Source: JAJFJD01 sp965228425
GTDB taxonomy: Bacteria; Pseudomonadota; Alphaproteobacteria; UBA8366
Reading direction: 5' to 3'
Assembly: GCA_965228425.1 (NCBI GenBank)
Contig: OZ245815.1
Span: forward strand, 3,348,001 to 3,412,000
DNA: 64,000 nt
This document shows positions 9,240-16,793 of the stretch, piece by piece (within the stretch, counting starts at the first letter, position 1; every line of letters begins with the position of its first letter). Made by a program: the position numbers and the translations under genes. Below the pieces are notes generated by a model, which worked only from the letters and a program-made list of their open reading frames with translations, searched no databases and was not told the origin of the DNA.

Positions 9240-10067
9240 CTACTGCGTAGCCTCTCCTTCGATGGTGATCCGATGCATGACGCGTCGATATCCGTGATAG
9301 TCGTTCATCGCCATGTGCAAAACACATCGGTTATCCCAAAGCGCCAGCGATCCTTCTTCCCACCGGAATCGGCAGGTGAACTCGGGCCGTGTCGCATGGT
9401 CGAGCAGATAATCCAGCAGAGGCCGGCTCTCCGCGTCGGTCATCCCGGCGATCCGGCGGGTAATCCCGTCATAGGAGATGTATAGGGCGGGCCGGCCGGT
9501 TTCCGAGTGCGGCCGGATCAGCGGATGCTCCGCGGTGATGGGCTCTTCGTTCGGGTCGGAGACCTGCATGGCAGTGGCCCGGCGCTTTTTCTTATTGTAT
9601 TGATTGACGGTACGCAGGCCGCCAAGCATCTCCTTCATACCGCCCGACAGCGCGTCATAGGCGAGATACATGTTGGCGAACATCGTATCGCCGCCGGCCG
9701 GCGGCACTTCCTTGGCGTACAGCATGGTCGCCCGCACCGGTGTCGGCGTGAACATCTGGTCGGTATGCCACATGCCGCCGAGTGTATGGACATCGTCCAC
9801 GTCCTTGACGATTTCGAAGACGCCGGGATGGTCCGGCAGGCTGGGGATATAGGGATGCAGATGCACGTCACCCCACCGCTTGGCGAGCGCGAGCTGCTGT
9901 TCCGGCGTAATGTCCTGATCGCGGAAGAAGATCACACCGTGATCCAGCAAGGCCTGGTGGACGGCATCGAAGGTCGCGTCATCCAGATCGTCGGCGAGGT
10001 CGACGCCATGCACTTCGGCGCCCAAGGCGCCGGCGATCGGCCGCGCTTCCAGTTGGTTGTGCCCCAT
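9240..10067 (-). CDS. TauD/TfdA family Fe(II)/2-oxoglutarate dioxygenase (2 of 3)
   Basis: 275 residues. It opens ARPIAGALGAEVHGVDL, typical of TfdA/TauD. Fe(II) ligands lie in MWHTDQMFTPTP (HxD) and in the distal WDNRCVLHMAMNDYHGYRR, whose Arg pair and following HRITIEG complete the classic signature. It closely resembles the third dioxygenase (11884-12780) and less so the first. The selenoprotein gene lies 86 bases upstream on the same strand and could be co-transcribed. The substrate is not predictable. Confidence 0.92.
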   Translation of the reverse strand: MGHNQLEARPIAGALGAEVHGVDLADDLDDATFDAVHQALLDHGVIFFRDQDITPEQQLALAKRWGDVHLHPYIPSLPDHPGVFEIVKDVDDVHTLGGMWHTDQMFTPTPVRATMLYAKEVPPAGGDTMFANMYLAYDALSGGMKEMLGGLRTVNQYNKKKRRATAMQVSDPNEEPITAEHPLIRPHSETGRPALYISYDGITRRIAGMTDAESRPLLDYLLDHATRPEFTCRFRWEEGSLALWDNRCVLHMAMNDYHGYRRVMHRITIEGEATQ

Positions 10068-10153
10068 CTCCGCTACCTCCGGCTCCGCCTCACGAAATGG
10101 CGTCTATCCTTCGGTAATCGTAACGGAAATGAAGTTTCGCGGAAAATCCGCCG

Positions 10154-10381
10154 CTAGTCCGTTAGAATCGCGTCGACTTCCTCGTCGGTCGGAAACCGCC
10201 CGAGCGCCTTTTTCGAGAAGGCGAGCGCCCCATCGACGGTGATTTCGAAAACGCCGCCGCCGCCCCGGATCAATTCAACCTCGGCCGGTTCGATTGCCTG
10301 CAATCGGTCCCGCGCACGGCGGGCTCTCGGTTCGTAGTTTCAAACGCCGCAGTATTCGATCTCGATCTTCATATCCGACAT
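10154..10381 (-). CDS. SelW/Rdx-type selenoprotein with CxxU motif (in-frame TGA read as Sec)
   Basis: 75 residues if the TGA at 10340-10342 is read as selenocysteine. The start ATG at 10381 has AGGA 6 bases upstream (ATG 10372 is an alternative). The N terminus reads MSDMKIEIEYCGV, then Sec-14, then NYEPRARRARDRL; C11-x-x-U14 is the SelT/SelW/SelH redox motif at the end of the first strand. The second half contains EVELIRGGGGVFEITVDG and FSKKALGRFPTDEEVDAIL, both typical of the Rdx family, so the frame is plainly coding on both sides of the TGA. A stem-loop at 10309-10323 fits a bacterial SECIS. These small thioredoxin-fold proteins are thought to act in thiol redox control. Reading the TGA as a stop would leave 13 residues, so automatic annotation will miss the gene. 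Confidence 0.9.
10309..10323 (-). other. Candidate bacterial SECIS hairpin of the SelW-like gene
   Basis: On the minus strand CCCGC (10323-10319) pairs with GCGGG (10313-10309) around loop CGTGC. The stem begins 16 nt after the TGA, so the loop begins 22 nt after it, and G is the second loop base. These features meet the bacterial SECIS rules of a UGA-to-loop distance of roughly 16-37 nt and G in the first two loop positions. The hairpin is made from coding sequence, as expected. Confidence 0.7.
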
Positions 10382-10566
10382 TTCTCATCCTGTTCGCCGG
10401 CAGCCCCGCCGGCATCATGCGGTCTCCCATATCTGTGGCAATTCCGCCCACAGTCAAGCCGTCCAACACGGCAATCGTTCAGGCGATTGTTCCCGCCGCC
10501 TTCTCGACCGGATACACTGATACCCCTCGCCGCACGACGATAAATCAAACCAGGAACACCGCCACC

Positions 10567-11031
10567 ATGCCCAACGTCTCCCTCGACCAAGCCACCACGC
10601 TCATCGACGCTGCGCTGGCCGCCGGCGTAGATGCTGGCATGATGCCGTTGACCGTCGCCGTGCTGGACACCGGCGGCCACCTGGTCGCGCTGAAGCGCCA
10701 AGACGGATCCGGAATTATGCGGGTCCAGGTCGCGACGGGCAAAGCCTGGGGCGCCCTGGGGATGGGCGCGTCCAGCCGGCTGCTACGCGACCGCCTGAGC
10801 GACCGCCCGGCCTTCATCTCGGCGCTCACCGTCGCATCGGAGGGCCGCTTCATCCCGGTACCGGGCGGCGTGCTGATCCGGGACGCGAATGGCGGCATCG
10901 TCGGCGCGGTCGGCATTAGCGGCGATACCTCGGACAAGGACGAATACTGCGCCATCGAAGGGGTCAAAGCCGCCGGCCTGACCCCCGACCCCGCCGAACC
11001 GGACCCGAATTGGCAAGGTTCCAAGCTTTAG
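10567..11031 (+). CDS. GlcG/HbpS-like heme-binding family protein (DUF336)
   Basis: 154 residues from the ATG at 10567. Family phrases: PLTVAVLDTGGHLVALKRQDG, ATGKAWGALGMG, PVPGGVLIRDANGGIVGAVGISG and DEYCAIEGVKAAGL. The frame is open upstream, but no start there is better. Proteins of this family (GlcG, HbpS, PduO C-terminal domain) bind heme or sit in small-molecule catabolic operons, with unclear biochemical roles. It is followed 74 bases later by an enoyl-CoA hydratase on the same strand, probably in one operon. Confidence 0.88.
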   Translation: MPNVSLDQATTLIDAALAAGVDAGMMPLTVAVLDTGGHLVALKRQDGSGIMRVQVATGKAWGALGMGASSRLLRDRLSDRPAFISALTVASEGRFIPVPGGVLIRDANGGIVGAVGISGDTSDKDEYCAIEGVKAAGLTPDPAEPDPNWQGSKL

Positions 11032-11105
11032 CGTTACAAAGAGCGAGCTCGCGGGCGGCGCGACCCGCGCGAATTTCAAGACGATCATCACGAAGGAGCA
11101 ACCCT

Positions 11106-11879
11106 ATGCCTGAGTTCTGCAGCGCCGAACGCGACGGCCACATTCTCATCGTCACGATCAACCGACCCGAGCGGATGAACGCCCTGCACTCGGGCGCGCA
11201 TTTCGAACTGTCGGCAATCTTCGACGAGTTCGAGGCCGACCCCGATCAATGGGTCGCCATCCTGACCGGCGAAGGCGACCGTGCCTTCAGCGCGGGCAAC
11301 GACCTCAAATGGCAAGCCGAAGGCGGCACGAAAGACCGGCCGGACAGCGGGTTCGGCGGCATCACGACCCGCTTCAACCGGACCAAGCCGTTGATCGCCG
11401 CCGTCAACGGGATCGCCATGGGCGGCGGTTTCGAGCTGGCCCTGGCGAGCGACATCATCATCGCGGCCGAGAACGCGATCTTCGCGCTGCCCGAGCCGTT
11501 GGTCGGCCTCGCCGCGCTGGCCGGCGGACTGCATCGCCTGCCCCGTCAGATTCCGATGAAGCAGGCCATGGGCATGATCCTGACCGGCCGCCGCGTCCCG
11601 GCGGCGGAGGCCTATACCCTGGGCATCGTCACGGAAGTGGTGCCCGAGGGCGAGGCCCTCGCCGCGGCCAAGCGCTGGGCCGCCGATATCGAGAAATGCT
11701 CGCCCCTGTCGATCCGCGCGAGTATCGAGTCGGTCATGAAGGGTCTGGAGTATGCCTCGGTCGAGGATGCGATGAACGCCGACTACCCGGCGGTCGAGCG
11801 CATGCGCAACAGCGAGGACTACATCGAGGGACCGAAAGCCTTTTCGGAAAAACGCCCGCCCAACTGGAAGGGCAAGTAG
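11106..11879 (+). CDS. Enoyl-CoA hydratase/isomerase family protein
   Basis: 257 residues, with AAGGAG 8 bases before the ATG. Crotonase-fold features: TINRPERMNALHSGAHFEL, the first oxyanion-hole segment in GDRAFSAGNDLKW, and the second in AVNGIAMGGGFELALASDII. The position of the usual hydratase glutamates reads ALPEPLVGLAALAGG, so one Glu is kept and the other is not clear. It could hydrate, isomerise or cleave an acyl-CoA. It is likely co-transcribed with the GlcG-like gene upstream. Confidence 0.9.
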   Translation: MPEFCSAERDGHILIVTINRPERMNALHSGAHFELSAIFDEFEADPDQWVAILTGEGDRAFSAGNDLKWQAEGGTKDRPDSGFGGITTRFNRTKPLIAAVNGIAMGGGFELALASDIIIAAENAIFALPEPLVGLAALAGGLHRLPRQIPMKQAMGMILTGRRVPAAEAYTLGIVTEVVPEGEALAAAKRWAADIEKCSPLSIRASIESVMKGLEYASVEDAMNADYPAVERMRNSEDYIEGPKAFSEKRPPNWKGK

Positions 11880-11883
11880 CGCC

Positions 11884-12780
11884 CTACTCCGCCGCCACCG
11901 GCGGGTGTTCGCGCGCCAGGAAGGGCCGGTCACCGCGAACCGTCACCCGGTGCATCTCGCGCCGTTGGCCGTGATAATCGTTCAGCGCGTAATGCTGAAC
12001 ACAACGGTTGTCCCAAAACGCGATCGACCCGTCGCGCCATTTGAAGCGGCAGGTGAATTCCGGACGCACCGCATGGGCATAGAGGAAATCCAACAGCGGC
12101 TGGCTCTCCTCTTTCGTCCAGCCCTTGAAGCGCTGGGTGAATACGTGGTTCACGAACAGGCCTTTGCGCCCGGTATCGGGATGGGTGCAGACGACGGGAT
12201 GTTCCACCGTCGATTCCGCTTCATCGCCAGTCTTGATGTCCATCGACTGGCTGCCCTGCTCCTTGCGGCGTGAAGTTCGGCTTTCCGCACCATAGGCGCG
12301 GGAAGCGCTGTGCAGGGCAGTCAACCCTTCGAGCAATTCCTTCATACCGTCCGATAAGGCCTCGTACGCCGAATACATATTGGCGAACAGCGTGTCGCCC
12401 CCATAGGCCGGGGTTTCCAGCGCATACAGGATCGATCCCAACGCCGGTTTCTCATAAAAGGTCACGTCGGCATGCCAGGTGCCGCCGAAATTGTTGCTGG
12501 CATGGTCGTCGGCTTCCTTGATCACCGGCAGGACCTCCGGCAGTTCGTCGAGGCCCTTGGCATAGGGATGAATGTCCAACTCTCCGAAGCGGCGGGCAAA
12601 GTCGACATGCTGCTGCGGCGTGATCCGTTGATCGCGGAAGAAGATGACGAGGTTTTCGTGGAAAGCCCGCGTGACTTCGGCAAAGGTCTCGTCATCCAAC
12701 GGCGACGACAGATCGACACCGTGCAGTTCGGCGCCCAGTGCACCGGCGATGGGACGGACCTGAATCTTCTTGAATGACAT
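11884..12780 (-). CDS. TauD/TfdA family Fe(II)/2-oxoglutarate dioxygenase (3 of 3)
   Basis: 298 residues from the ATG at 12780, preceded by GGAGGAAGC; the frame is open to 12861 without a better site. It begins MSFKKIQVRPIAGALGAELHGVDL. Fe(II) ligands lie in WHADVTFYEKP (HxD) and WDNRCVQHYALNDYHGQRR (distal His), followed by HRVTVRG. It converges on the enoyl-CoA hydratase with 4 bases between the stops. Its close likeness to the dioxygenase at 9240-10067 suggests a duplication. Substrate unknown. Confidence 0.92.
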   Translation of the reverse strand: MSFKKIQVRPIAGALGAELHGVDLSSPLDDETFAEVTRAFHENLVIFFRDQRITPQQHVDFARRFGELDIHPYAKGLDELPEVLPVIKEADDHASNNFGGTWHADVTFYEKPALGSILYALETPAYGGDTLFANMYSAYEALSDGMKELLEGLTALHSASRAYGAESRTSRRKEQGSQSMDIKTGDEAESTVEHPVVCTHPDTGRKGLFVNHVFTQRFKGWTKEESQPLLDFLYAHAVRPEFTCRFKWRDGSIAFWDNRCVQHYALNDYHGQRREMHRVTVRGDRPFLAREHPPVAAE

Positions 12781-12891
12781 ACCGCTTCCTCCGGGACCTT
12801 GTGCAGTTCGGCGGGTTCGACCGCCAAGCCCCATCATCGCGCCATGGGCTGTTTCATGCAACCGGCTCTGCGAACCATAGGAAGGAATCGG

Positions 12892-15096
12892 CTAACCGGC
12901 GGACGACCGCGCGTTCCCGCCCTTCACCGCCAAGCGCGCCGCGGGAAATGACACCGTCACGGTGGTCCCTGTGCCGAGTACGCTTTCGAGCAACAGGCTG
13001 CCGCCCTGAAGTCCGACAAGGGATTTGACGATCGGCAGCCCCAGCCCCGTTCCTTCCGCATTGCGAACGATATCGTTCTCCACCCGCTCGAAGGGTTTCA
13101 TGGCCTTTTCGATTTGGTCCTCCGGAATACCGATCCCCGTATCGGCAACGATCAGGTCAAGGCCGCCGTCCTGGTTATGCGCCGCCCTGACATCGACCCG
13201 TCCGCCTTGCGGTGTGAACTTCACGGCGTTGGAAAGCAGGTTGAACAAGACCTGTTTACAAGCCCGCCGATCACCCATCAGTGCGGGCAGATCGGACGGA
13301 TAGTCCTTACCGATACCGACGTCGCCGGCCTCGCGAAAATGCTGAACGCAATCGTCGAGCAATTCGGCGACGTCGATCTCCTCCTGATCGCCGAGTTCGA
13401 GCTTGCCGGCCTCGATCCGCGATAGGTCGAGGATATCATTCAGCAAGCTCAACAAATGTTCGGCGCTACGGTGAATATCGGTGGCGTATTCCTTGTATTT
13501 CGGTGGCGATACGGGCCCAAGAACTTCTTGCGAAATCGCTTCGGAAAAGCCGAGGATCGCGTTCATCGGCGTTCGCAGTTCATGGCTCATATTCGCGAGG
13601 AATTGCGATTTGGTGCGGTTGGCTTGCTCGGCTTGGTCCTTGGCGACGACGAGTTCGGCTTCCTTCGCCTTGCTCTCGATCGCGATGCCGGCGAGATAGG
13701 CGGTGGTGGTGGCGTAGTCGAGCGAGAATTTATCGGGCCGCATCGGCCGGTCGTAGTACACCGCAAACGTGCCGAGAACGTTGCCGTCGGACGCCTTGAT
13801 GGGTTCGGACCAACAGGCTCGAAGACCTGCGCGCTTCGCGATGTCCCGAAACGCCTCCCAATTCGGGTGGACCATGATGTCCTCGGACACAACGCGCTCG
13901 CCATGATAGGCGGCGGCTCCGCAGCAGCCGGCATTCGGGCCGATTTCGATTCCCTCGACCGCCTGATTGTAAAATTCCGGAAGGTTGGGGGCCGCCCCGC
14001 AGGTGAGATGTTTACGGTCCTCCGTGATCAGGAGCACCGAGCATCGAATGCCGGGAATGGCGCCTTCCATGCCGGTGACCAGCGCCGTGAGCGTGCCGTC
14101 CAGCGATGCGCCGGACGCAATCAGTTCGAGCGCCGTGTTCCGGCCCTCGACGATCTGTTCGGCGCGGATGCGTCCCGTGATGTCGCGCGCGATACCGCGA
14201 TAGCCGAGGAACTCATCGTCCGGACCGAAGACCGGTAATCCGCTCACCGAAACATGACGAATTTCATCGTCGCCAAGATCGACGCTGTATTCGAAATCCC
14301 GGAATTCGCGGTGCGCCAGAAGGTCATCCCGATGATCCCGCCAGGCCGCGTCCTGCCCCGGATCGACCCCGGCAAGCCCCCAATGGGTTCTGCCGGGCGC
14401 CAAGGCCGCCAGCGCGATACCCGTGGAATCCTCGGCAATGAACTCGACAAAGCGCAAGAGCGGGTCCATCTCCCACAGCCAGTCCGATCCGACGTAGGCG
14501 AAATCCTTAAAGCGCTGCTGACTTTGCGACAACGCGACCTGCGCCTCGGTCAAGGCGGTGACATCGGTTTCGGTAACGACGATTTCGTTGCCGGGTAATT
14601 TGCTTTCCTGGATCAGAAAGCTGGTTCCATCAATCTTGCGGCGCAGAATGGAGCCACCCGGATTCTGGTGGTGCTTGAGCCGCGCTTGGATGAATTCCTC
14701 TTCACGGCCGATAGCCGCGGGAACATGCCCGCCCTCGAAGAAGGCACGCACCATGTCCTCGAACCGCATGCCCGGCTCGATCATATCGCGCACGTCGCCG
14801 TGCAAACGCCGATATTCCTCGTTCGCTATGACCAGGCGGCCGTCGTCATCGTAGAGAGCAAAGCCTTCCTGCAAGCCATGGACGATTTCCTCGAACCAAG
14901 GCTCGGTATAGCCGGGTTGGCGAGAATTCGAAGGAGTGACTTTCGCCTTCCGCGACGTCTTGGATTTAGCGCGCGACGCCTGAGCCTTCCGGCCGGACTT
15001 GGATTTCGCCGCAGCGGCATGCCGTTTGGGCGCGGACCGCGACGACGCTTTTCTGCCGCCCTTCGCCTTTTCCGTCGTGGTTCGGGCCTTCGCCAT
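12892..15096 (-). CDS. Soluble hybrid-sensor histidine kinase (basic tail, PAS, PAS, GAF, HisKA, HATPase)
   Basis: 734 residues from the ATG at 15096 (the open frame extends to a TTG at 15114). Residues 1-58 are a Lys/Arg/Ala/Ser-rich tail resembling histone H1. Then come a PAS domain (about 60-180), a second PAS with DITGRIRAEQ (about 190-315), a GAF domain (about 325-480, with NAGCCGAAAYHGERV), HisKA with phospho-acceptor His-505 in ANMSHELRTPMNAILGF, and a HATPase with DTGIGIPEDQ and GTGLGLPIVK. No membrane span or signal peptide is seen, so it senses a cytoplasmic cue. No response regulator is adjacent; it is an orphan kinase. Confidence 0.92.
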   Translation of the reverse strand: MAKARTTTEKAKGGRKASSRSAPKRHAAAAKSKSGRKAQASRAKSKTSRKAKVTPSNSRQPGYTEPWFEEIVHGLQEGFALYDDDGRLVIANEEYRRLHGDVRDMIEPGMRFEDMVRAFFEGGHVPAAIGREEEFIQARLKHHQNPGGSILRRKIDGTSFLIQESKLPGNEIVVTETDVTALTEAQVALSQSQQRFKDFAYVGSDWLWEMDPLLRFVEFIAEDSTGIALAALAPGRTHWGLAGVDPGQDAAWRDHRDDLLAHREFRDFEYSVDLGDDEIRHVSVSGLPVFGPDDEFLGYRGIARDITGRIRAEQIVEGRNTALELIASGASLDGTLTALVTGMEGAIPGIRCSVLLITEDRKHLTCGAAPNLPEFYNQAVEGIEIGPNAGCCGAAAYHGERVVSEDIMVHPNWEAFRDIAKRAGLRACWSEPIKASDGNVLGTFAVYYDRPMRPDKFSLDYATTTAYLAGIAIESKAKEAELVVAKDQAEQANRTKSQFLANMSHELRTPMNAILGFSEAISQEVLGPVSPPKYKEYATDIHRSAEHLLSLLNDILDLSRIEAGKLELGDQEEIDVAELLDDCVQHFREAGDVGIGKDYPSDLPALMGDRRACKQVLFNLLSNAVKFTPQGGRVDVRAAHNQDGGLDLIVADTGIGIPEDQIEKAMKPFERVENDIVRNAEGTGLGLPIVKSLVGLQGGSLLLESVLGTGTTVTVSFPAARLAVKGGNARSSAG

Positions 15097-15343
15097 GAGT
15101 GGGAATCTCGCCAAATCAACACGATATCGGCGCGAATTCTGCCAGTAGATGATTGATGCTTGGTTAAACAGTCAGGGGCTTCACAATCACAGGCACCGTA
15201 GATACAGGGCAATATCAGCCATTCGGTGAAATATAGCGCACTTTTACCCAGAATTTCGGGCGCACGGGACTCAGCAGGTCGCCTTAATCGAAGGCCGGAT
15301 CGGTGGAATTACCCGGAAATCGGCCGAACCTGCCCCACCCGCA

Positions 15344-16789
15344 TTACCGCGGCAGGTCGGACCTGCCCATCAGGAATTCGTCGATGGCACGGGCGCATTG
15401 CCGCCCTTCCCGAATCGCCCAGACCACGAGGGACTGCCCCCGGCGCATATCCCCGGCGGTGAATATCTTGTCGATCGAGGTCTTATAGGCCTCGGTATCG
15501 GCTTCCACATTGCCGCGTTCGTCCAGCTTTACCGACAGTTTTTCCAGCAACCCTTCGCGAACCGGATGGACGAATCCCATCGCCAACAGAACCAGATCGG
15601 CCTTGAGCTCGAAGTCCGACCCTGCGACCTCCTTCATCTGCATCCGTCCGTCTTCGCCTGCGGCCCATTCCAGGCGCACCCCGTTCAGGCCCGAGACCCG
15701 TCCGTTCTCGTCCGCCGAGAAGGATTTGCTCATGACGGACCAATCCCGCTCACAGCCTTCTTCATGCGAACTCGACGTGCGGAGCTTCATCGGCCATTCG
15801 GGCCACGAGAGCGCCTTGTCTTCGCGTTCCGGCGGCTTCGGCAGCAATTCGAGCTGCGTCACCGTTGCGGCGCCCTGACGGACCGATGTTCCGACACAGT
15901 CTGAGCCGGTGTCGCCGCCGCCGATCACGATGACGTGGCGATCCTTCGCCAGGATCGCGACGTCATCCGGCACGGTCACGCCGGCGACGCGGTCGTTCTG
16001 CTGTGCCAAAAAATCCATGGCAAAGTGGATGCCGTCCAGATCCCGGCCGGGTACCGGCAAGTCGCGCGGCGCTTCCGCACCGCCGCAGAGTGCGACCGCA
16101 TCGAAGTCGCTCAACAAACCGTCGATCGGAACATTCTCGCCGACGTGGCTGTTCGGGCGAAACTCAACGCCTTCGGTCTGCATCTGCGCCATGCGCCGGT
16201 CGATCAGATGCTTTTCCATCTTGAAGTCGGGAATACCGATCCGAAGCAGGCCGCCGATCCGCTGACTCTTCTCGTAGACGACGACTTTGTGACCCGCACG
16301 CGCCAGTTGCTGCGCACAGGCGAGACCGGCCGGTCCCGAGCCGACGATCGCGACGCGCTTGTCCGTATGGTGGCCGGTCGGTTGCGGCGTGATCCAGCCT
16401 TCTTCCCAACCGCGGTCGACCAACGCGCACTCGATCGTCTTGATCGTCACCGGCTCGTCCGTGATGTTCAGCGTGCACGCCTCCTCGCACGGCGCCGGGC
16501 AAATGCGACCGGTGAATTCCGGAAAGTTATTGGTCGAATGGAGCAATTCCAGCCCTTCGCGCCACTTGTTCCGGTACACCAGATCGTTCCAATCCGGGAT
16601 GATGTTATTCACCGGGCAGCCTTGGTGGCAGTAGGGAATGCCGCAATCCATGCACCGTGCACCCTGCTCCGCCACGTCTTCGCGCGGCATGGGAATCACG
16701 AACTCGTCGAAGTGGCGAACGCGTTCCTCGACCGGCGCATACCGCCGGTCCTCCCGATCGATTTCCAGGAATCCGGTTACTTTGCCCAT
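15344..16789 (-). CDS. gltD: Glutamate synthase (NADPH) small subunit
   Basis: 481 residues from the ATG at 16789, with AGGAG 9 bases upstream. The N-terminal iron-sulfur region has the Cys clusters CMDCGIPYCHQGCPVNN and CPAPCEEACTL. FAD binding is in VAIVGSGPAGLACAQQLARAG and NADPH binding in VIVIGGGDTGSDCVGTSVRQG. The C terminus has the family phrase TAGDMRRGQSLVVWAIREG. It passes electrons from NADPH to GltB for glutamate synthesis from glutamine and 2-oxoglutarate. It lies 4 bases downstream of gltB in a gltBD operon. Confidence 0.97.
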   Translation of the reverse strand: MGKVTGFLEIDREDRRYAPVEERVRHFDEFVIPMPREDVAEQGARCMDCGIPYCHQGCPVNNIIPDWNDLVYRNKWREGLELLHSTNNFPEFTGRICPAPCEEACTLNITDEPVTIKTIECALVDRGWEEGWITPQPTGHHTDKRVAIVGSGPAGLACAQQLARAGHKVVVYEKSQRIGGLLRIGIPDFKMEKHLIDRRMAQMQTEGVEFRPNSHVGENVPIDGLLSDFDAVALCGGAEAPRDLPVPGRDLDGIHFAMDFLAQQNDRVAGVTVPDDVAILAKDRHVIVIGGGDTGSDCVGTSVRQGAATVTQLELLPKPPEREDKALSWPEWPMKLRTSSSHEEGCERDWSVMSKSFSADENGRVSGLNGVRLEWAAGEDGRMQMKEVAGSDFELKADLVLLAMGFVHPVREGLLEKLSVKLDERGNVEADTEAYKTSIDKIFTAGDMRRGQSLVVWAIREGRQCARAIDEFLMGRSDLPR

Positions 16790-16793
16790 ACGA

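Noticed and set aside
10154..10381. SelW-like gene as a pseudogene with a nonsense mutation
   Set aside because: The stop is precisely at the Sec position of the family, the rest is intact, a SECIS-like hairpin follows, and a second gene in the window shows the same pattern.
10275..10469. 64-codon minus-strand frame over the SelW-like gene
   Set aside because: Overlaps the SelW-like gene in another frame and has no recognisable features.
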